Positions 40,136 through 47,813 of a stretch of 64,000 nucleotides of DNA are shown here, piece by piece; the first letter of the stretch is position 1, and every line of letters begins with the position of its first letter. The translations under genes and the position numbers were made by a program. The notes under the pieces were generated by a model. The model saw nothing but the letters and a program-made list of their open reading frames with translations. It did not search any database and was not told the DNA's origin. This DNA is from an uncultured Marmoricola sp. GTDB taxonomy: Bacteria; Actinomycetota; Actinomycetes; Propionibacteriales; Nocardioidaceae. The stretch lies in contig CALMLL010000052.1 in assembly GCA_937868075.1 (NCBI GenBank), positions 1 to 64,000 of the forward strand, read 5' to 3'.

Positions 40136-41032
40136 ATGGCCGCGCCACACATCCCCTCAGCACCCCCGATCCCCGGGGCAACCCATGTGCACTCGGGGAA
40201 GGTCCGCGACCTCTATCGCCTCACCGAGGGCGAGTACGCCGGCAGCCTGCTGATGGTGGCCAGCGACCGGATCAGCGCCTTCGACTATGTGCTGGAGTCC
40301 ACCATCCCGGGCAAGGGCGAGGTGTTGACCCGGATGAGTCTGTGGTGGTTCGACCAGGTACGTGATCTGGTTCCTCACCATGTGCTGAGCACCGATGTGC
40401 CTGCCGAGGTGCGCGGGCGGGCGGTGATCTGCGAACCCTTGGAGATGTATCCGGTCGAGTGTGTGGCCCGGGGGTATCTCACCGGTTCCGGCCTCTCCGA
40501 CTACGTTGCGAGCGGAGCGGTCTGTGGGGTCGGTCTGCCTGCCGGGCTGCTCGACGGTTCGCGATTGCCGGAGCCGATCTTCACCCCGGCGACCAAGGCG
40601 GACCTGGGTGACCACGACGAGAACGTCTCCTACGACGCCGTGGCCGCGACCGTGGGGGACGAAGCGGCAGCAGCGCTGCGGGAGACCACCATGGCCGTCT
40701 ACTCCCGCGCCGAGCAGATCGCCCGAGCCGCGGGCATCATCGTGGCCGACACCAAGATGGAGTTCGGCACCCGCCCCGATGGAACCCTGGTGCTGGCCGA
40801 TGAGGTGCTGACCCCGGACTCCTCACGGTTCTGGCCGGTCGACCAGTGGCAACCCGGACGCGCCCAGCCCTCCTACGACAAACAGATCGTCCGCAACTGG
40901 CTGCTTTCTGCTGACAGCGGCTGGGATCGGGCCGGGGGCGGGGCGCCGCCGCCGCTCCCGGCCGAGATCATCGAGCGAACTCGCAGTCGCTACGTCGAGG
41001 CCTTCGAACTTCTCACCGGGGAGTCCTGGTGA
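40136..41032 (+). CDS. purC: SAICAR synthetase
   Basis: 298 residues. HVHSGKVRDLYRL, MVASDRISAFDYV and CEPLEMYPVECVARGYLTGS are the PurC signatures for ATP and CAIR binding; IVADTKMEFG and ADEVLTPDSSRFWP complete the active site. It joins CAIR and aspartate. The length fits the long single-domain form seen in actinobacteria. The ATG follows TAGGGT by 7 nt; the stop overlaps the GTG of the SRPBCC gene. Confidence 0.96.
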   Translation: MAAPHIPSAPPIPGATHVHSGKVRDLYRLTEGEYAGSLLMVASDRISAFDYVLESTIPGKGEVLTRMSLWWFDQVRDLVPHHVLSTDVPAEVRGRAVICEPLEMYPVECVARGYLTGSGLSDYVASGAVCGVGLPAGLLDGSRLPEPIFTPATKADLGDHDENVSYDAVAATVGDEAAAALRETTMAVYSRAEQIARAAGIIVADTKMEFGTRPDGTLVLADEVLTPDSSRFWPVDQWQPGRAQPSYDKQIVRNWLLSADSGWDRAGGGAPPPLPAEIIERTRSRYVEAFELLTGESW

Positions 41033-41460
41033 CCGAGGTCGGGTCCTTCTTCAGGGCCCCCACCGCCGAGGTTTTCGCCTATCTGGCCGACCCACGCAAC
41101 CGGCCCCAGTGGCAGTCGTCGCTGCGTGCAGTGGAGATGATCGATGACGGGGAGGTCGCCGCGGGGATGCGCTGGCGCGACATCACTGCCATCCCCGGCG
41201 TACGCCCCACGATGGTGATCACCGAGTGCACGCCGTACCGAGTGTGGAGCGAGCGCGGAACCTGGGGCGGGGTGAGCGCCGACCTGTGTTTGAGGTTCAC
41301 CCAGACCAAGCAGGGGACCAAAGTGCTGGCTCAGGTCGCCGTGACCGCTCAGGGTCCGTGGCGGCTGGCCGGGGGACTGGCGCTGCGCCTGGCACCGACC
41401 GCGCTCAAGGCCGACCTGGACCGTGCGGCCGTCATCGTGGCCGCCCGATCGCAGCGGTAG
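41029..41460 (+). CDS. SRPBCC-family protein (polyketide cyclase/dehydrase-like)
   Basis: 143 residues, GTG start overlapping purC by 4 nt. VGSFFRAPTAEVFAYLADPRNRPQWQSSL in sections is the usual opening of START/SRPBCC proteins, and GGLALRLAPTALKADLDR the long C-terminal helix that closes the hydrophobic pocket. Such proteins bind lipids or aromatic ligands; no catalytic residues can be assigned. Translation is coupled to purC but a role in purine synthesis is unlikely. Confidence 0.75.
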   Translation: MTEVGSFFRAPTAEVFAYLADPRNRPQWQSSLRAVEMIDDGEVAAGMRWRDITAIPGVRPTMVITECTPYRVWSERGTWGGVSADLCLRFTQTKQGTKVLAQVAVTAQGPWRLAGGLALRLAPTALKADLDRAAVIVAARSQR

Positions 41461-41469
41461 GTTCGACCT

Positions 41470-41489
41470 TGCGGGCGGCCAAGCCCGCA
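41470..41489 (+). terminator. Hairpin between the SRPBCC gene and the acyl-CoA ligase gene
   Basis: TGCGGGC, loop GGCCAA, GCCCGCA: a perfect 7-bp stem 10 nt after the stop. The next gene's ribosome site AGGAGGGG begins 5 nt later, so it may equally be a leader hairpin. Confidence 0.4.
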
Positions 41490-41505
41490 GATCAGGAGGG
41501 GTGGC

Positions 41506-43062
41506 ATGTACAACCTGTCGATCGTGTTGGAGGACTCCGCGCGGCACTACCCGGATCGAGACGCCGTCGTCCTAGGTGACCTGCGACTGACCTATTCGGC
41601 GGTCAACGCTTTCGCCAACCAGGTCGCCAACCTGCTGGTCTCACGGGGTATCCGACCCGGTGACAAGGTGGCGCTCAGTTGCCCCAACCTGCCCTATTTC
41701 CCGGTTGTCTACTACGGCATCCTCAAGGCCGGGGCGGTCGTGGTGCCGCTCAACGTCCTCCTCAAGGGCCGTGAGGTCGCCTATCACCTCAAGGACGCCG
41801 AGGCGAAGGCCTACTTCTGTTTCCAGGGGTCACCCGAACTGCCCATGGGCGAGGAGGGCCACGCCGGGTTCGCTCAGACCGAGACGTGTGAGCACTTCTT
41901 CATGATCACCGCCGACCTGGCCGCGCCGAGCCCGATCGAGGGGACCGAGACGCTGGCGCAGGCCCTGGCCGGCATGGAGCCGACCTTCGAGTCGGTGCTC
42001 CCCAACGAGACCGACGGCGCGGTGATCCTCTACACCTCGGGGACGACCGGGCAGCCCAAGGGCGCTGAGTTGAGCCACTCCAACCTCATGCTCAACGCGA
42101 TGACCTGCAACCGTCTCTTCGGTGCCCAGCCTGCTTCCGACGTCCACCTGCTCACTTTGCCGCTGTTCCACTCCTTCGGCTCGACGGTGCAGATGAACGC
42201 CGGGTTCTCGATGGCGGCGACGTTGGTGCTGCTGCCGCGCTTCGACGCGCACGCGGCAGTGGGGCTGATGCAGAGCGAGGACATCACCTTCTTCGCCGGC
42301 GTCCCGACGATGTGGTGGGGGCTGCTGGGGGCGCTGAGCGACGACGTCGACGTGGCCCGGATCGCGGCCAACCTTCGCGTCGCGGTCAGCGGGGGTGCCT
42401 CGCTGCCGGTGGAGATCATCCGCCAGGTCAAGGAGCGTTTCGGGGTCACCATCCTCGAGGGCTACGGCCTCTCCGAGACCTCGCCGGTGGCAACGTTCTC
42501 CGACCCGGACCGCGAGCCCCGACCCGGAAGTATCGGCATCCCCATCTGGGGCGTCGAGTGCAAGCTCATCGACCCCGAGAGCCTCGACTGGGAGCCACTC
42601 GTCGGCGCCGATCAGGTCGGCGAGATCGCCATTCGCGGACACAACATCATGAAGGGCTACTACAACCGGCCCGATGCCACTGCCGAGGTGATGCGCGACG
42701 GGTGGTTCCGCACCGGCGACCTGGCCAGGCGTGATGAGGACGGCTTCTACTACATCGTCGATCGCTCCAAGGACATGATCATCCGCGGCGGCTTCAACGT
42801 GTATCCGCGCGAGATCGAGGAAGTGCTGATGACCCATCCGGCCGTCTCCATGGCCGCAGTTATCGGCGTACCTCACGACAGCCATGGCGAAGAGGTCAAG
42901 GCCGTCATCATCAAGAGTGCCGATGATCCGATCACGGAGTCAGAGATGGTGGCGTGGGCCAAGGAGCAGATGGCGGCCTACAAATACCCACGCATCGTGG
43001 AGTTCGTCGAGACCCTACCGATGACGGCGACGGGCAAGATCTTGAAGCGTGAATTGAAGTAG
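41506..43062 (+). CDS. Long-chain acyl-CoA ligase (AMP-binding enzyme)
   Basis: 518 residues. Adenylation motifs in order: AVILYTSGTTGQPKGAELSH near 175 (P-loop), EGYGLSETSPV near 320, GWFRTGDLARRDEDGF near 400, and TGKILKRELK at the end with the catalytic Lys. It activates a carboxylic acid as acyl-AMP and then acyl-CoA. The substrate is unknown; a medium- or long-chain fatty acid is usual for this branch. AGGAGGGG precedes the ATG. Confidence 0.9.
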   Translation: MYNLSIVLEDSARHYPDRDAVVLGDLRLTYSAVNAFANQVANLLVSRGIRPGDKVALSCPNLPYFPVVYYGILKAGAVVVPLNVLLKGREVAYHLKDAEAKAYFCFQGSPELPMGEEGHAGFAQTETCEHFFMITADLAAPSPIEGTETLAQALAGMEPTFESVLPNETDGAVILYTSGTTGQPKGAELSHSNLMLNAMTCNRLFGAQPASDVHLLTLPLFHSFGSTVQMNAGFSMAATLVLLPRFDAHAAVGLMQSEDITFFAGVPTMWWGLLGALSDDVDVARIAANLRVAVSGGASLPVEIIRQVKERFGVTILEGYGLSETSPVATFSDPDREPRPGSIGIPIWGVECKLIDPESLDWEPLVGADQVGEIAIRGHNIMKGYYNRPDATAEVMRDGWFRTGDLARRDEDGFYYIVDRSKDMIIRGGFNVYPREIEEVLMTHPAVSMAAVIGVPHDSHGEEVKAVIIKSADDPITESEMVAWAKEQMAAYKYPRIVEFVETLPMTATGKILKRELK

Positions 43063-43074
43063 AGACCTGCCCCC

Positions 43075-43080
43075 TACAAT
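43075..43080 (+). promoter_or_regulatory. Promoter of leaderless LCP-family mRNA
   Basis: TACAAT, 6 nt before the GTG at 43087. A -35-like TTGAAG lies at 43054-43059 with a 15-nt spacer. This is the best -10 box of the window. Confidence 0.6.
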
Positions 43081-43086
43081 TCGCCC

Positions 43087-44544
43087 GTGGAGACGCGACG
43101 TTCCGCTCCTGCGCGTCGCGTAGGTGCCCGTAGACATGCCCTGGCTCGCAACGTGTGGGCCACCTTCTCGGTGGTGCTACTCCCGTTGCTGGCGATCGGG
43201 GCGTTCGGGTACTTCTGGGTGCTTCCGCACAAGGCCCGCTACGTCGGCAGCCTGGTCGACGTCGATGTGCTCCAGCGGGTGCCGTACGCCGCCGCGGCGA
43301 TCGCCCTGGTCTGGTTGCTGGCTGTTCTCGCCGCACACCGGCTGACCCGCCTCCACCAGGCCTCGTCCGGTGGGGCCAAGACCCTCTCGCGGGCGTTCAC
43401 GTCGCTGATGTGCCTGGTGGTCGCGCTGCCGCTCATGGTTGGCGGGTGGTACGCCTGGCTGACCCGCGAAGGCATCATGGCCACGGCCAAGGACGAGGTC
43501 AGCGCCACGACTCCGACGTTGCCTGCTGCCACCGCGACCGAGGATCCCTGGGGTGGTCGTAACCGGATCAACATCATGCTGCTGGGCGGCGATGGTGGGG
43601 TTGGTCGCGAAGGCATCCGCACCGACACGGTGATCGTGGCCAGCCTCAACGTCCGCAACGGTCGGACCACGATCTTCAGCCTGCCTCGCAACTTGCGCAA
43701 TGTGCCGTTCCCGGCCACCTCTCCGCTGGCCAAGATCTACCCCTACGGCTTCAACGGGAACGGTGATGCCGGGGAGTACATGCTCAACGCGATCTACCGC
43801 AACATCCCGGCGCTGCATCCCGGTGTGCTCGGCAAGAGCGACAACGAAGGTGCCGACGCGTTGAAACAGGGGGTCTCAGGAGCCCTCGGTATTCCGATCG
43901 ACTACTACGTGCTGGTCAACCTGCGCGGCTTCCGCGACATCGTCGATGCCATCGGCGGGATCACCGTCAACATCAACCGGCCGATCCCGATCAACGGGGA
44001 CACCGATCGACACATCCCGCCGACGGGCTACCTCAAGCCAGGGCCCAACCAGCGCCTCGATGGCTACCACGCGTTGTGGTACGCCCGCGGCCGCTGGGGC
44101 CTGTCCGACTATGACCGCATGGAACGGCAGCGGTGCGCCCTGAGCGCGATCGTCGCCGAGGCCAATCCGGGCAACCTGTTGTTGCGCTACGCGGGTCTGG
44201 CCCGCGCCGCCAAGAAGATCCTGCGTACCGACATCCCCCGTCATCTGCTCCCGCATCTGGCTGAGGTGGCCCTGTTGATGAAGGACCATCCGCTGCGCAG
44301 CGTGGTGTTCCAGCACACCGCGACGTTCGACCCCAACAACCCCGACTACGCCTACATGCACGAGAAGGTTCGTCGGGCGCTGCGGCCGCCCAGGCCCCAC
44401 CCCACCCTCACCCCGAGTGGATCGCCCACCGGCAAACCCTCCAAGACCCCCAAGCCAACCCCGACTCCGGGCGAAGGAGTCATCAGCACGGACGACGTCT
44501 GCGGCTACCACCTCATCACCACCCAACCTGCCTCCCCCTACTGA
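43087..44544 (+). CDS. LytR-CpsA-Psr (LCP) family cell-wall glycopolymer transferase
   Basis: 485 residues, GTG start. Three N-terminal membrane segments, then the LCP domain from about residue 160: [57 protein letters not shown] and YARGRWGLSDYDRMERQRC, with the Arg and Asp residues that bind the polyprenyl-pyrophosphate donor. LCP enzymes attach wall polymers such as teichoic acids or arabinogalactan to peptidoglycan. A Pro/Thr/Ser-rich tail ends with two Cys-containing stretches outside. Leaderless by its promoter. Confidence 0.88.
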   Translation: METRRSAPARRVGARRHALARNVWATFSVVLLPLLAIGAFGYFWVLPHKARYVGSLVDVDVLQRVPYAAAAIALVWLLAVLAAHRLTRLHQASSGGAKTLSRAFTSLMCLVVALPLMVGGWYAWLTREGIMATAKDEVSATTPTLPAATATEDPWGGRNRINIMLLGGDGGVGREGIRTDTVIVASLNVRNGRTTIFSLPRNLRNVPFPATSPLAKIYPYGFNGNGDAGEYMLNAIYRNIPALHPGVLGKSDNEGADALKQGVSGALGIPIDYYVLVNLRGFRDIVDAIGGITVNINRPIPINGDTDRHIPPTGYLKPGPNQRLDGYHALWYARGRWGLSDYDRMERQRCALSAIVAEANPGNLLLRYAGLARAAKKILRTDIPRHLLPHLAEVALLMKDHPLRSVVFQHTATFDPNNPDYAYMHEKVRRALRPPRPHPTLTPSGSPTGKPSKTPKPTPTPGEGVISTDDVCGYHLITTQPASPY

Positions 44545-44557
44545 GTCCTCAGTCCGC

Positions 44558-44625
44558 CGACCCGCCACTTCCTCACACCCGTACGACGACCGACCCGCCA
44601 CTCCCTCACACCTGTGTACGCCGAC
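44558..44625. repeat. Imperfect tandem duplication, two copies of about 34 nt
   Basis: Copy 1 (44558-44590) and copy 2 (44591-44625) both begin CGACCCGCCACT and continue CCTCACACC, differing at a few positions and by a 2-nt insertion. It lies in the 190-nt gap after the LCP gene. Confidence 0.65.
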
Positions 44626-44686
44626 GAGAGCTCCCAGCAGCCTCACAGCACAGACATCGAAGCCAGCCAGATCGACCCTCGAGAGT

Positions 44687-44721
44687 GAAGTCGTTCCCCG
44701 GAAAGGCCGGGGACTTCCCCG
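44687..44721 (+). promoter_or_regulatory. Leader with two competing hairpins before the PepSY-like gene
   Basis: Hairpin A pairs CCCCGG (44696-44701) with CCGGGG (44707-44712), extended by GAAGT/ACTTC. Hairpin B pairs CGGGGA (44708-44713) with TCCCCG (44716-44721). They share bases and cannot form together. B touches the ribosome site GAGGGAG. Confidence 0.4.
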
Positions 44722-44734
44722 AGGGAGACACACG

Positions 44735-45208
44735 ATGGACAACCCGGACACCACCACAGACCCCGCTGCCCAGCAGCGTCCCGATACGCCCCGCCCGGGC
44801 AAGCGCGGCCTGCTGGCCGCAGCAGCTGTCGGACTCAGCGGCCTGATCGCGGGCGGTGTGCTGGCCGCCAGTTTCTCGGCCTCGGCGGCCGACAACTCAA
44901 ACACCCCCAACCCTGGTCGACCCCCTGCCATCGGTCACATGCAAGGCGACCCCAGCAAGCCGATGCGCAGCGACGAGACGTTGCTGACCGGGACCACCAA
45001 GGACAAGGTGACCTCAGCGGTCAAGGCGAAATACCCCTCCGCGACGTTCCAGCGGGTCGAGACCGACTCCGACGGTGTCTATGAGGCCCACGTCCTCCTG
45101 GACGGAAAGCCCAGCATCGTGAAGGTCGGCAAGGACTTCACCGTCACCGGCACCGAGTCGATGCCGGCTCCTCCGCCCGGCGCCGGTTCATCCGCCAACG
45201 GCGCCTGA
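44735..45208 (+). CDS. Exported PepSY-like domain protein
   Basis: 157 residues. A basic N-terminus and one hydrophobic segment (LLAAAAVGLSGLIAGGVLAA) ending in SFSASAAD look like a signal peptide or anchor. The mature part has a single domain: TGTTKDKVTSAVKAKYPSAT, then VETDSDGVYEAHVLLDGKP, the pattern of PepSY-like domains that inhibit peptidases or act at the cell surface. GAGGGAG lies 7 nt before the ATG at 44735. A strong palindromic terminator follows. Confidence 0.68.
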   Translation: MDNPDTTTDPAAQQRPDTPRPGKRGLLAAAAVGLSGLIAGGVLAASFSASAADNSNTPNPGRPPAIGHMQGDPSKPMRSDETLLTGTTKDKVTSAVKAKYPSATFQRVETDSDGVYEAHVLLDGKPSIVKVGKDFTVTGTESMPAPPPGAGSSANGA

Positions 45209-45221
45209 ACTCAACAGGCAG

Positions 45222-45259
45222 GTGAGGTGGCCCGGGGCCGCGGCCCCGGGCCACCTCAC
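45222..45259. terminator. Perfect 38-bp palindrome, bidirectional terminator
   Basis: GTGAGGTGGCCCGGGGCCG followed by its exact reverse complement, between two convergent genes (stop at 45208 and stop at 45261). No T-tract; the extreme GC stem is typical for actinobacterial terminators. Confidence 0.8.
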
Positions 45260-45260
45260 T

Positions 45261-45839
45261 TCATCGCGAGGAAGCCGCGGCGGCGCCGGGCGTCGCGTCC
45301 CGAAGCGCATCGACCATCTGAGTCAGCAAGAGCATCTGTTCGTCGGCGAGGGCACGATCACCGGAGACGGCCAACTCGAAGAGCACGCCGCGTGCGGTGG
45401 CGACGCAGAGGTGTGCCAAGAGGGGCGCCTGTGCTCGGGGCACGCCTGAGTCGATCAGGATCGACTCGAACTCCGCCACCCAGCCCGAGGACAGCCACGA
45501 CCTCAGCCCGGTGGCGTGGGGCTGGTGCCTCATTGCGTGGGTGGAGATCTCGAAGAACAGCGGCGCGAAGGTCTGCGCCCGGTCGGCCAGCCTTGTCCAG
45601 AACTGCCACCCTGCGTCGGCTTCGCCGCGTGCGGCGATGTCGAGCAGGGCGGCTTGTTCGCCGCGTTCGACGGCCTCGACGACAGCCGCGAGGAGACCTT
45701 CTCGAGACCCGAAGTGATAGTTCAGCATCCGGTGGCTCGTGCCGATGGCGGCGGCCAAGGTGCGGAGGCTGGTGTCTCCGATCCCATGCGAGGCGAAGTA
45801 GTCGACAGCCTTGTCGCACAGGTCCGAGCGGGCAGTCAT
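45261..45839 (-). CDS. TetR-family transcriptional regulator
   Basis: 192 residues from the ATG at 45839. HTH near residues 25-45: TSLRTLAAAIGTSHRMLNYHF, one residue from the standard TetR pattern, followed by GSREGLLAAVV. The helical C-terminal part has no known ligand signature. It is coupled by 4 nt to the SRPBCC gene upstream, and a perfect palindrome at that gene's start is the likely operator, so the pair is probably autoregulated. Confidence 0.85.
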   Translation of the reverse strand: MTARSDLCDKAVDYFASHGIGDTSLRTLAAAIGTSHRMLNYHFGSREGLLAAVVEAVERGEQAALLDIAARGEADAGWQFWTRLADRAQTFAPLFFEISTHAMRHQPHATGLRSWLSSGWVAEFESILIDSGVPRAQAPLLAHLCVATARGVLFELAVSGDRALADEQMLLLTQMVDALRDATPGAAAASSR

Positions 45840-46252
45840 GGCCGGGCGGCCAACGCGGCGAACGTCGTGGCTTCGGTGGTCAGGTAGTCGGTGCCCAGTC
45901 CAGCCCATCGTCGGCGTACCAGCCAGGCCAGGGGCCCGCGCCAGTCGAGCGTCAGGCGAAGGGCGCAACCGTCTTCGTCGGCGACGATGTGGTGGGTTGC
46001 CGTGGTGGTCAGACCCACCGTCCGGCTGACCCAGGTGAAGCCACGCAGCGGCTCCCATTCGGTGATCCGCCACGTTGCCGGGGGCAGCCCTGGCTGCCGC
46101 ACTCGGTAGCGTGCGCCGACTGCGGGCTCGGTGGTCTGCAGCGGAGTCAGTGCGTCGACCGTCGGGAGGTGCTGCGGCCACGCGGTCAGGTCGCTGACCA
46201 CGGCCCACAGGCCGGCACTGGAAGCGTCAGTGTGTGCTTGTACGTCGAGCAT
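45836..46252 (-). CDS. SRPBCC-family protein
   Basis: 138 residues from the ATG at 46252. DVQAHTDASSAGLWAVVSDLTAWPQHLPTV in parts is the START-like opening; TWRITEWEPLRGFTWVSRT and the C-terminal TEATTFAALAA helix complete the fold. Probably binds a hydrophobic ligand; coupled to a TetR gene, so it may handle the same compound that the regulator senses. The start codon lies 7 nt after TACCAT, inside a perfect palindrome. Confidence 0.7.
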   Translation of the reverse strand: MLDVQAHTDASSAGLWAVVSDLTAWPQHLPTVDALTPLQTTEPAVGARYRVRQPGLPPATWRITEWEPLRGFTWVSRTVGLTTTATHHIVADEDGCALRLTLDWRGPLAWLVRRRWAGLGTDYLTTEATTFAALAARP

Positions 46253-46267
46253 GTACCAAATGGTACA
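46252..46267. promoter_or_regulatory. TetR-type operator at the SRPBCC-tetR promoter
   Basis: TGTACCA-AA-TGGTACA, perfect 7-bp arms. It spans the -10 box and the first base of the start codon of the SRPBCC-tetR operon, an ideal place for autorepression. Confidence 0.7.
46260..46265 (-). promoter_or_regulatory. -10 box, leaderless SRPBCC-tetR mRNA
   Basis: TACCAT on the minus strand, 7 nt before the ATG at 46252, inside the operator palindrome. Confidence 0.45.
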
Positions 46268-46394
46268 CGAAGGAATCCGTTGCGCACAGATGCCCGAGCG
46301 GGGTGATCCGTAGCTCCGTGGCGCCGGCACCTCGGATAGGACATGATGGGGCTTCGTCGTAGCGCGCCCGAACGATCCGCCCCAGGAGGCCAAC

Positions 46395-47807
46395 ATGACC
46401 GACCAGACCGCCCCGTGGCCCCCGCACGACCCGGCGACGCGACGCTGGCTTCCCAGTTCCTCGACACCGCTCGACCCCGACCGAGTTGCGCAATTGCTGG
46501 CCGCTGAGTGGGAGCGCTTCCGGGCCCAGACGCCCGAGTCGGCTGAGCACAACGCCAGGGCCAGCAAGACCCTCCCGCTGGGGGTGACCTCCTCCTTCCA
46601 GCACTGGGACCCGCACCCGATCTCGATCGTGTCCGCGCGCGGTGCTTGGCTCACCGATGTCGACGGTCGACGCCTGCTGGACCTGTCGATGGGTTTCGGG
46701 GCGATGATGGTCGGTCACCTCAACCCGGTGGTTGTCGAGCATGTCCAGCACGCGCTGGAGAGCGTCGGCACGCTCTTCGTCACACCCTCGCCCACGGCTA
46801 CCGAGGTCGCCGAACTCTTCCAGCGGCGCTTCAACCTCGACATGCTCCGGTTCACCCAGTCGGGCACCGAGTCCTTGATGTACGCCGTCCGCGCCGCCCG
46901 GGCCTACACCGAGCGCAAAGCGATCATCAAGATCGAGGGCGGCTACCACGGTGGCTATGACGCACTTCAGGTCTCGGTGAAGCCGGCACTGGAGGACATC
47001 GGCCCGGCCGATGCTCCGATCCCGGATGTGCCCTTCGACGTCGAGGCGGGCACGGTCTACGTGGTGCCCTACAACGACATGGACCGGCTCAATGTGATCC
47101 TGGCCGAGCACGGCCGCGAGATCGCCGCGGTCGTCATGGAGCCCGTGATCGAGAACCTCGCCATCGTCGTGCCCGACCAGGGCTATCTCGCCAGCGTTCG
47201 CGCGGCCTGTGACGCCCATGGCGTGCTGCTGATCTTCGATGAGGTCAAGACCGGCCTTACCGCCGGATACGCGGGCGCTTCCCAGCGCCTCGGTGTCCAG
47301 CCCGATCTGGTCACCTTGGCCAAGAGCATCGGCGGTGGGCTTCCGCTGGCTGCGTTCGGTGGCCGGGAGGAGGTCATGCAGGTCGTCGTGGACGGTCGCA
47401 TGGCGCACTTCGGCACCTACAACGGCAACCCGCTGGTGATGGCCGCGGCTCGCGCGGTCGACGAGGTGTGCACACACGAGGCACTCGACGCGGCCGAGGC
47501 GGTCAACGTGCGCACGCTGGATGCGGTCGATCAGGTCATCGTCGAGTTCGAACTGCCTGCCCACACCGTCGGCCTTGGCCTCAAGGGCTGCATCACCTGG
47601 TCATCCACACCGGTGCGCAACTACCGCGACTACAAGGCCACCGACTTCCAGGTGGCGGAGTTGTCGTGGCTGTGGGGCGTCAACCGCAACATCTTGACCC
47701 CGCCCGGACTCGATGAGCAGTGGTTGGTCTCCTTGGCCCACAAGGACGAGGAGATGGACGTGTTGGTCTCGGACTTCCGGGAGTTGGCGCAGGCGCTGCG
47801 CGGCTGA
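46395..47807 (+). CDS. Class III PLP-dependent aminotransferase
   Basis: 470 residues. TQSGTESLMYAVRAARAYT (phosphate binding), IEGGYHGGYDA, LLIFDEVKTGLTAG with the PLP-binding Asp, and VTLAKSIGGGLPLAAFGG with the Schiff-base Lys are in the usual order; GTYNGNPLVMAAA follows. The pattern is nearest to glutamate-1-semialdehyde 2,1-aminomutase-like enzymes, but the long N-terminus and lack of haem genes nearby make true HemL unlikely. AGGAGG stands before the ATG. Substrate unknown. Confidence 0.87.
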   Translation: MTDQTAPWPPHDPATRRWLPSSSTPLDPDRVAQLLAAEWERFRAQTPESAEHNARASKTLPLGVTSSFQHWDPHPISIVSARGAWLTDVDGRRLLDLSMGFGAMMVGHLNPVVVEHVQHALESVGTLFVTPSPTATEVAELFQRRFNLDMLRFTQSGTESLMYAVRAARAYTERKAIIKIEGGYHGGYDALQVSVKPALEDIGPADAPIPDVPFDVEAGTVYVVPYNDMDRLNVILAEHGREIAAVVMEPVIENLAIVVPDQGYLASVRAACDAHGVLLIFDEVKTGLTAGYAGASQRLGVQPDLVTLAKSIGGGLPLAAFGGREEVMQVVVDGRMAHFGTYNGNPLVMAAARAVDEVCTHEALDAAEAVNVRTLDAVDQVIVEFELPAHTVGLGLKGCITWSSTPVRNYRDYKATDFQVAELSWLWGVNRNILTPPGLDEQWLVSLAHKDEEMDVLVSDFRELAQALRG

Positions 47808-47813
47808 CGCGGC

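Noticed and set aside
46395-47807. Assignment of the class III aminotransferase as HemL (glutamate-1-semialdehyde aminomutase)
   Set aside because: The motifs are only superfamily-level, the N-terminus is unlike HemL, and no haem genes lie nearby, so no gene symbol is given.
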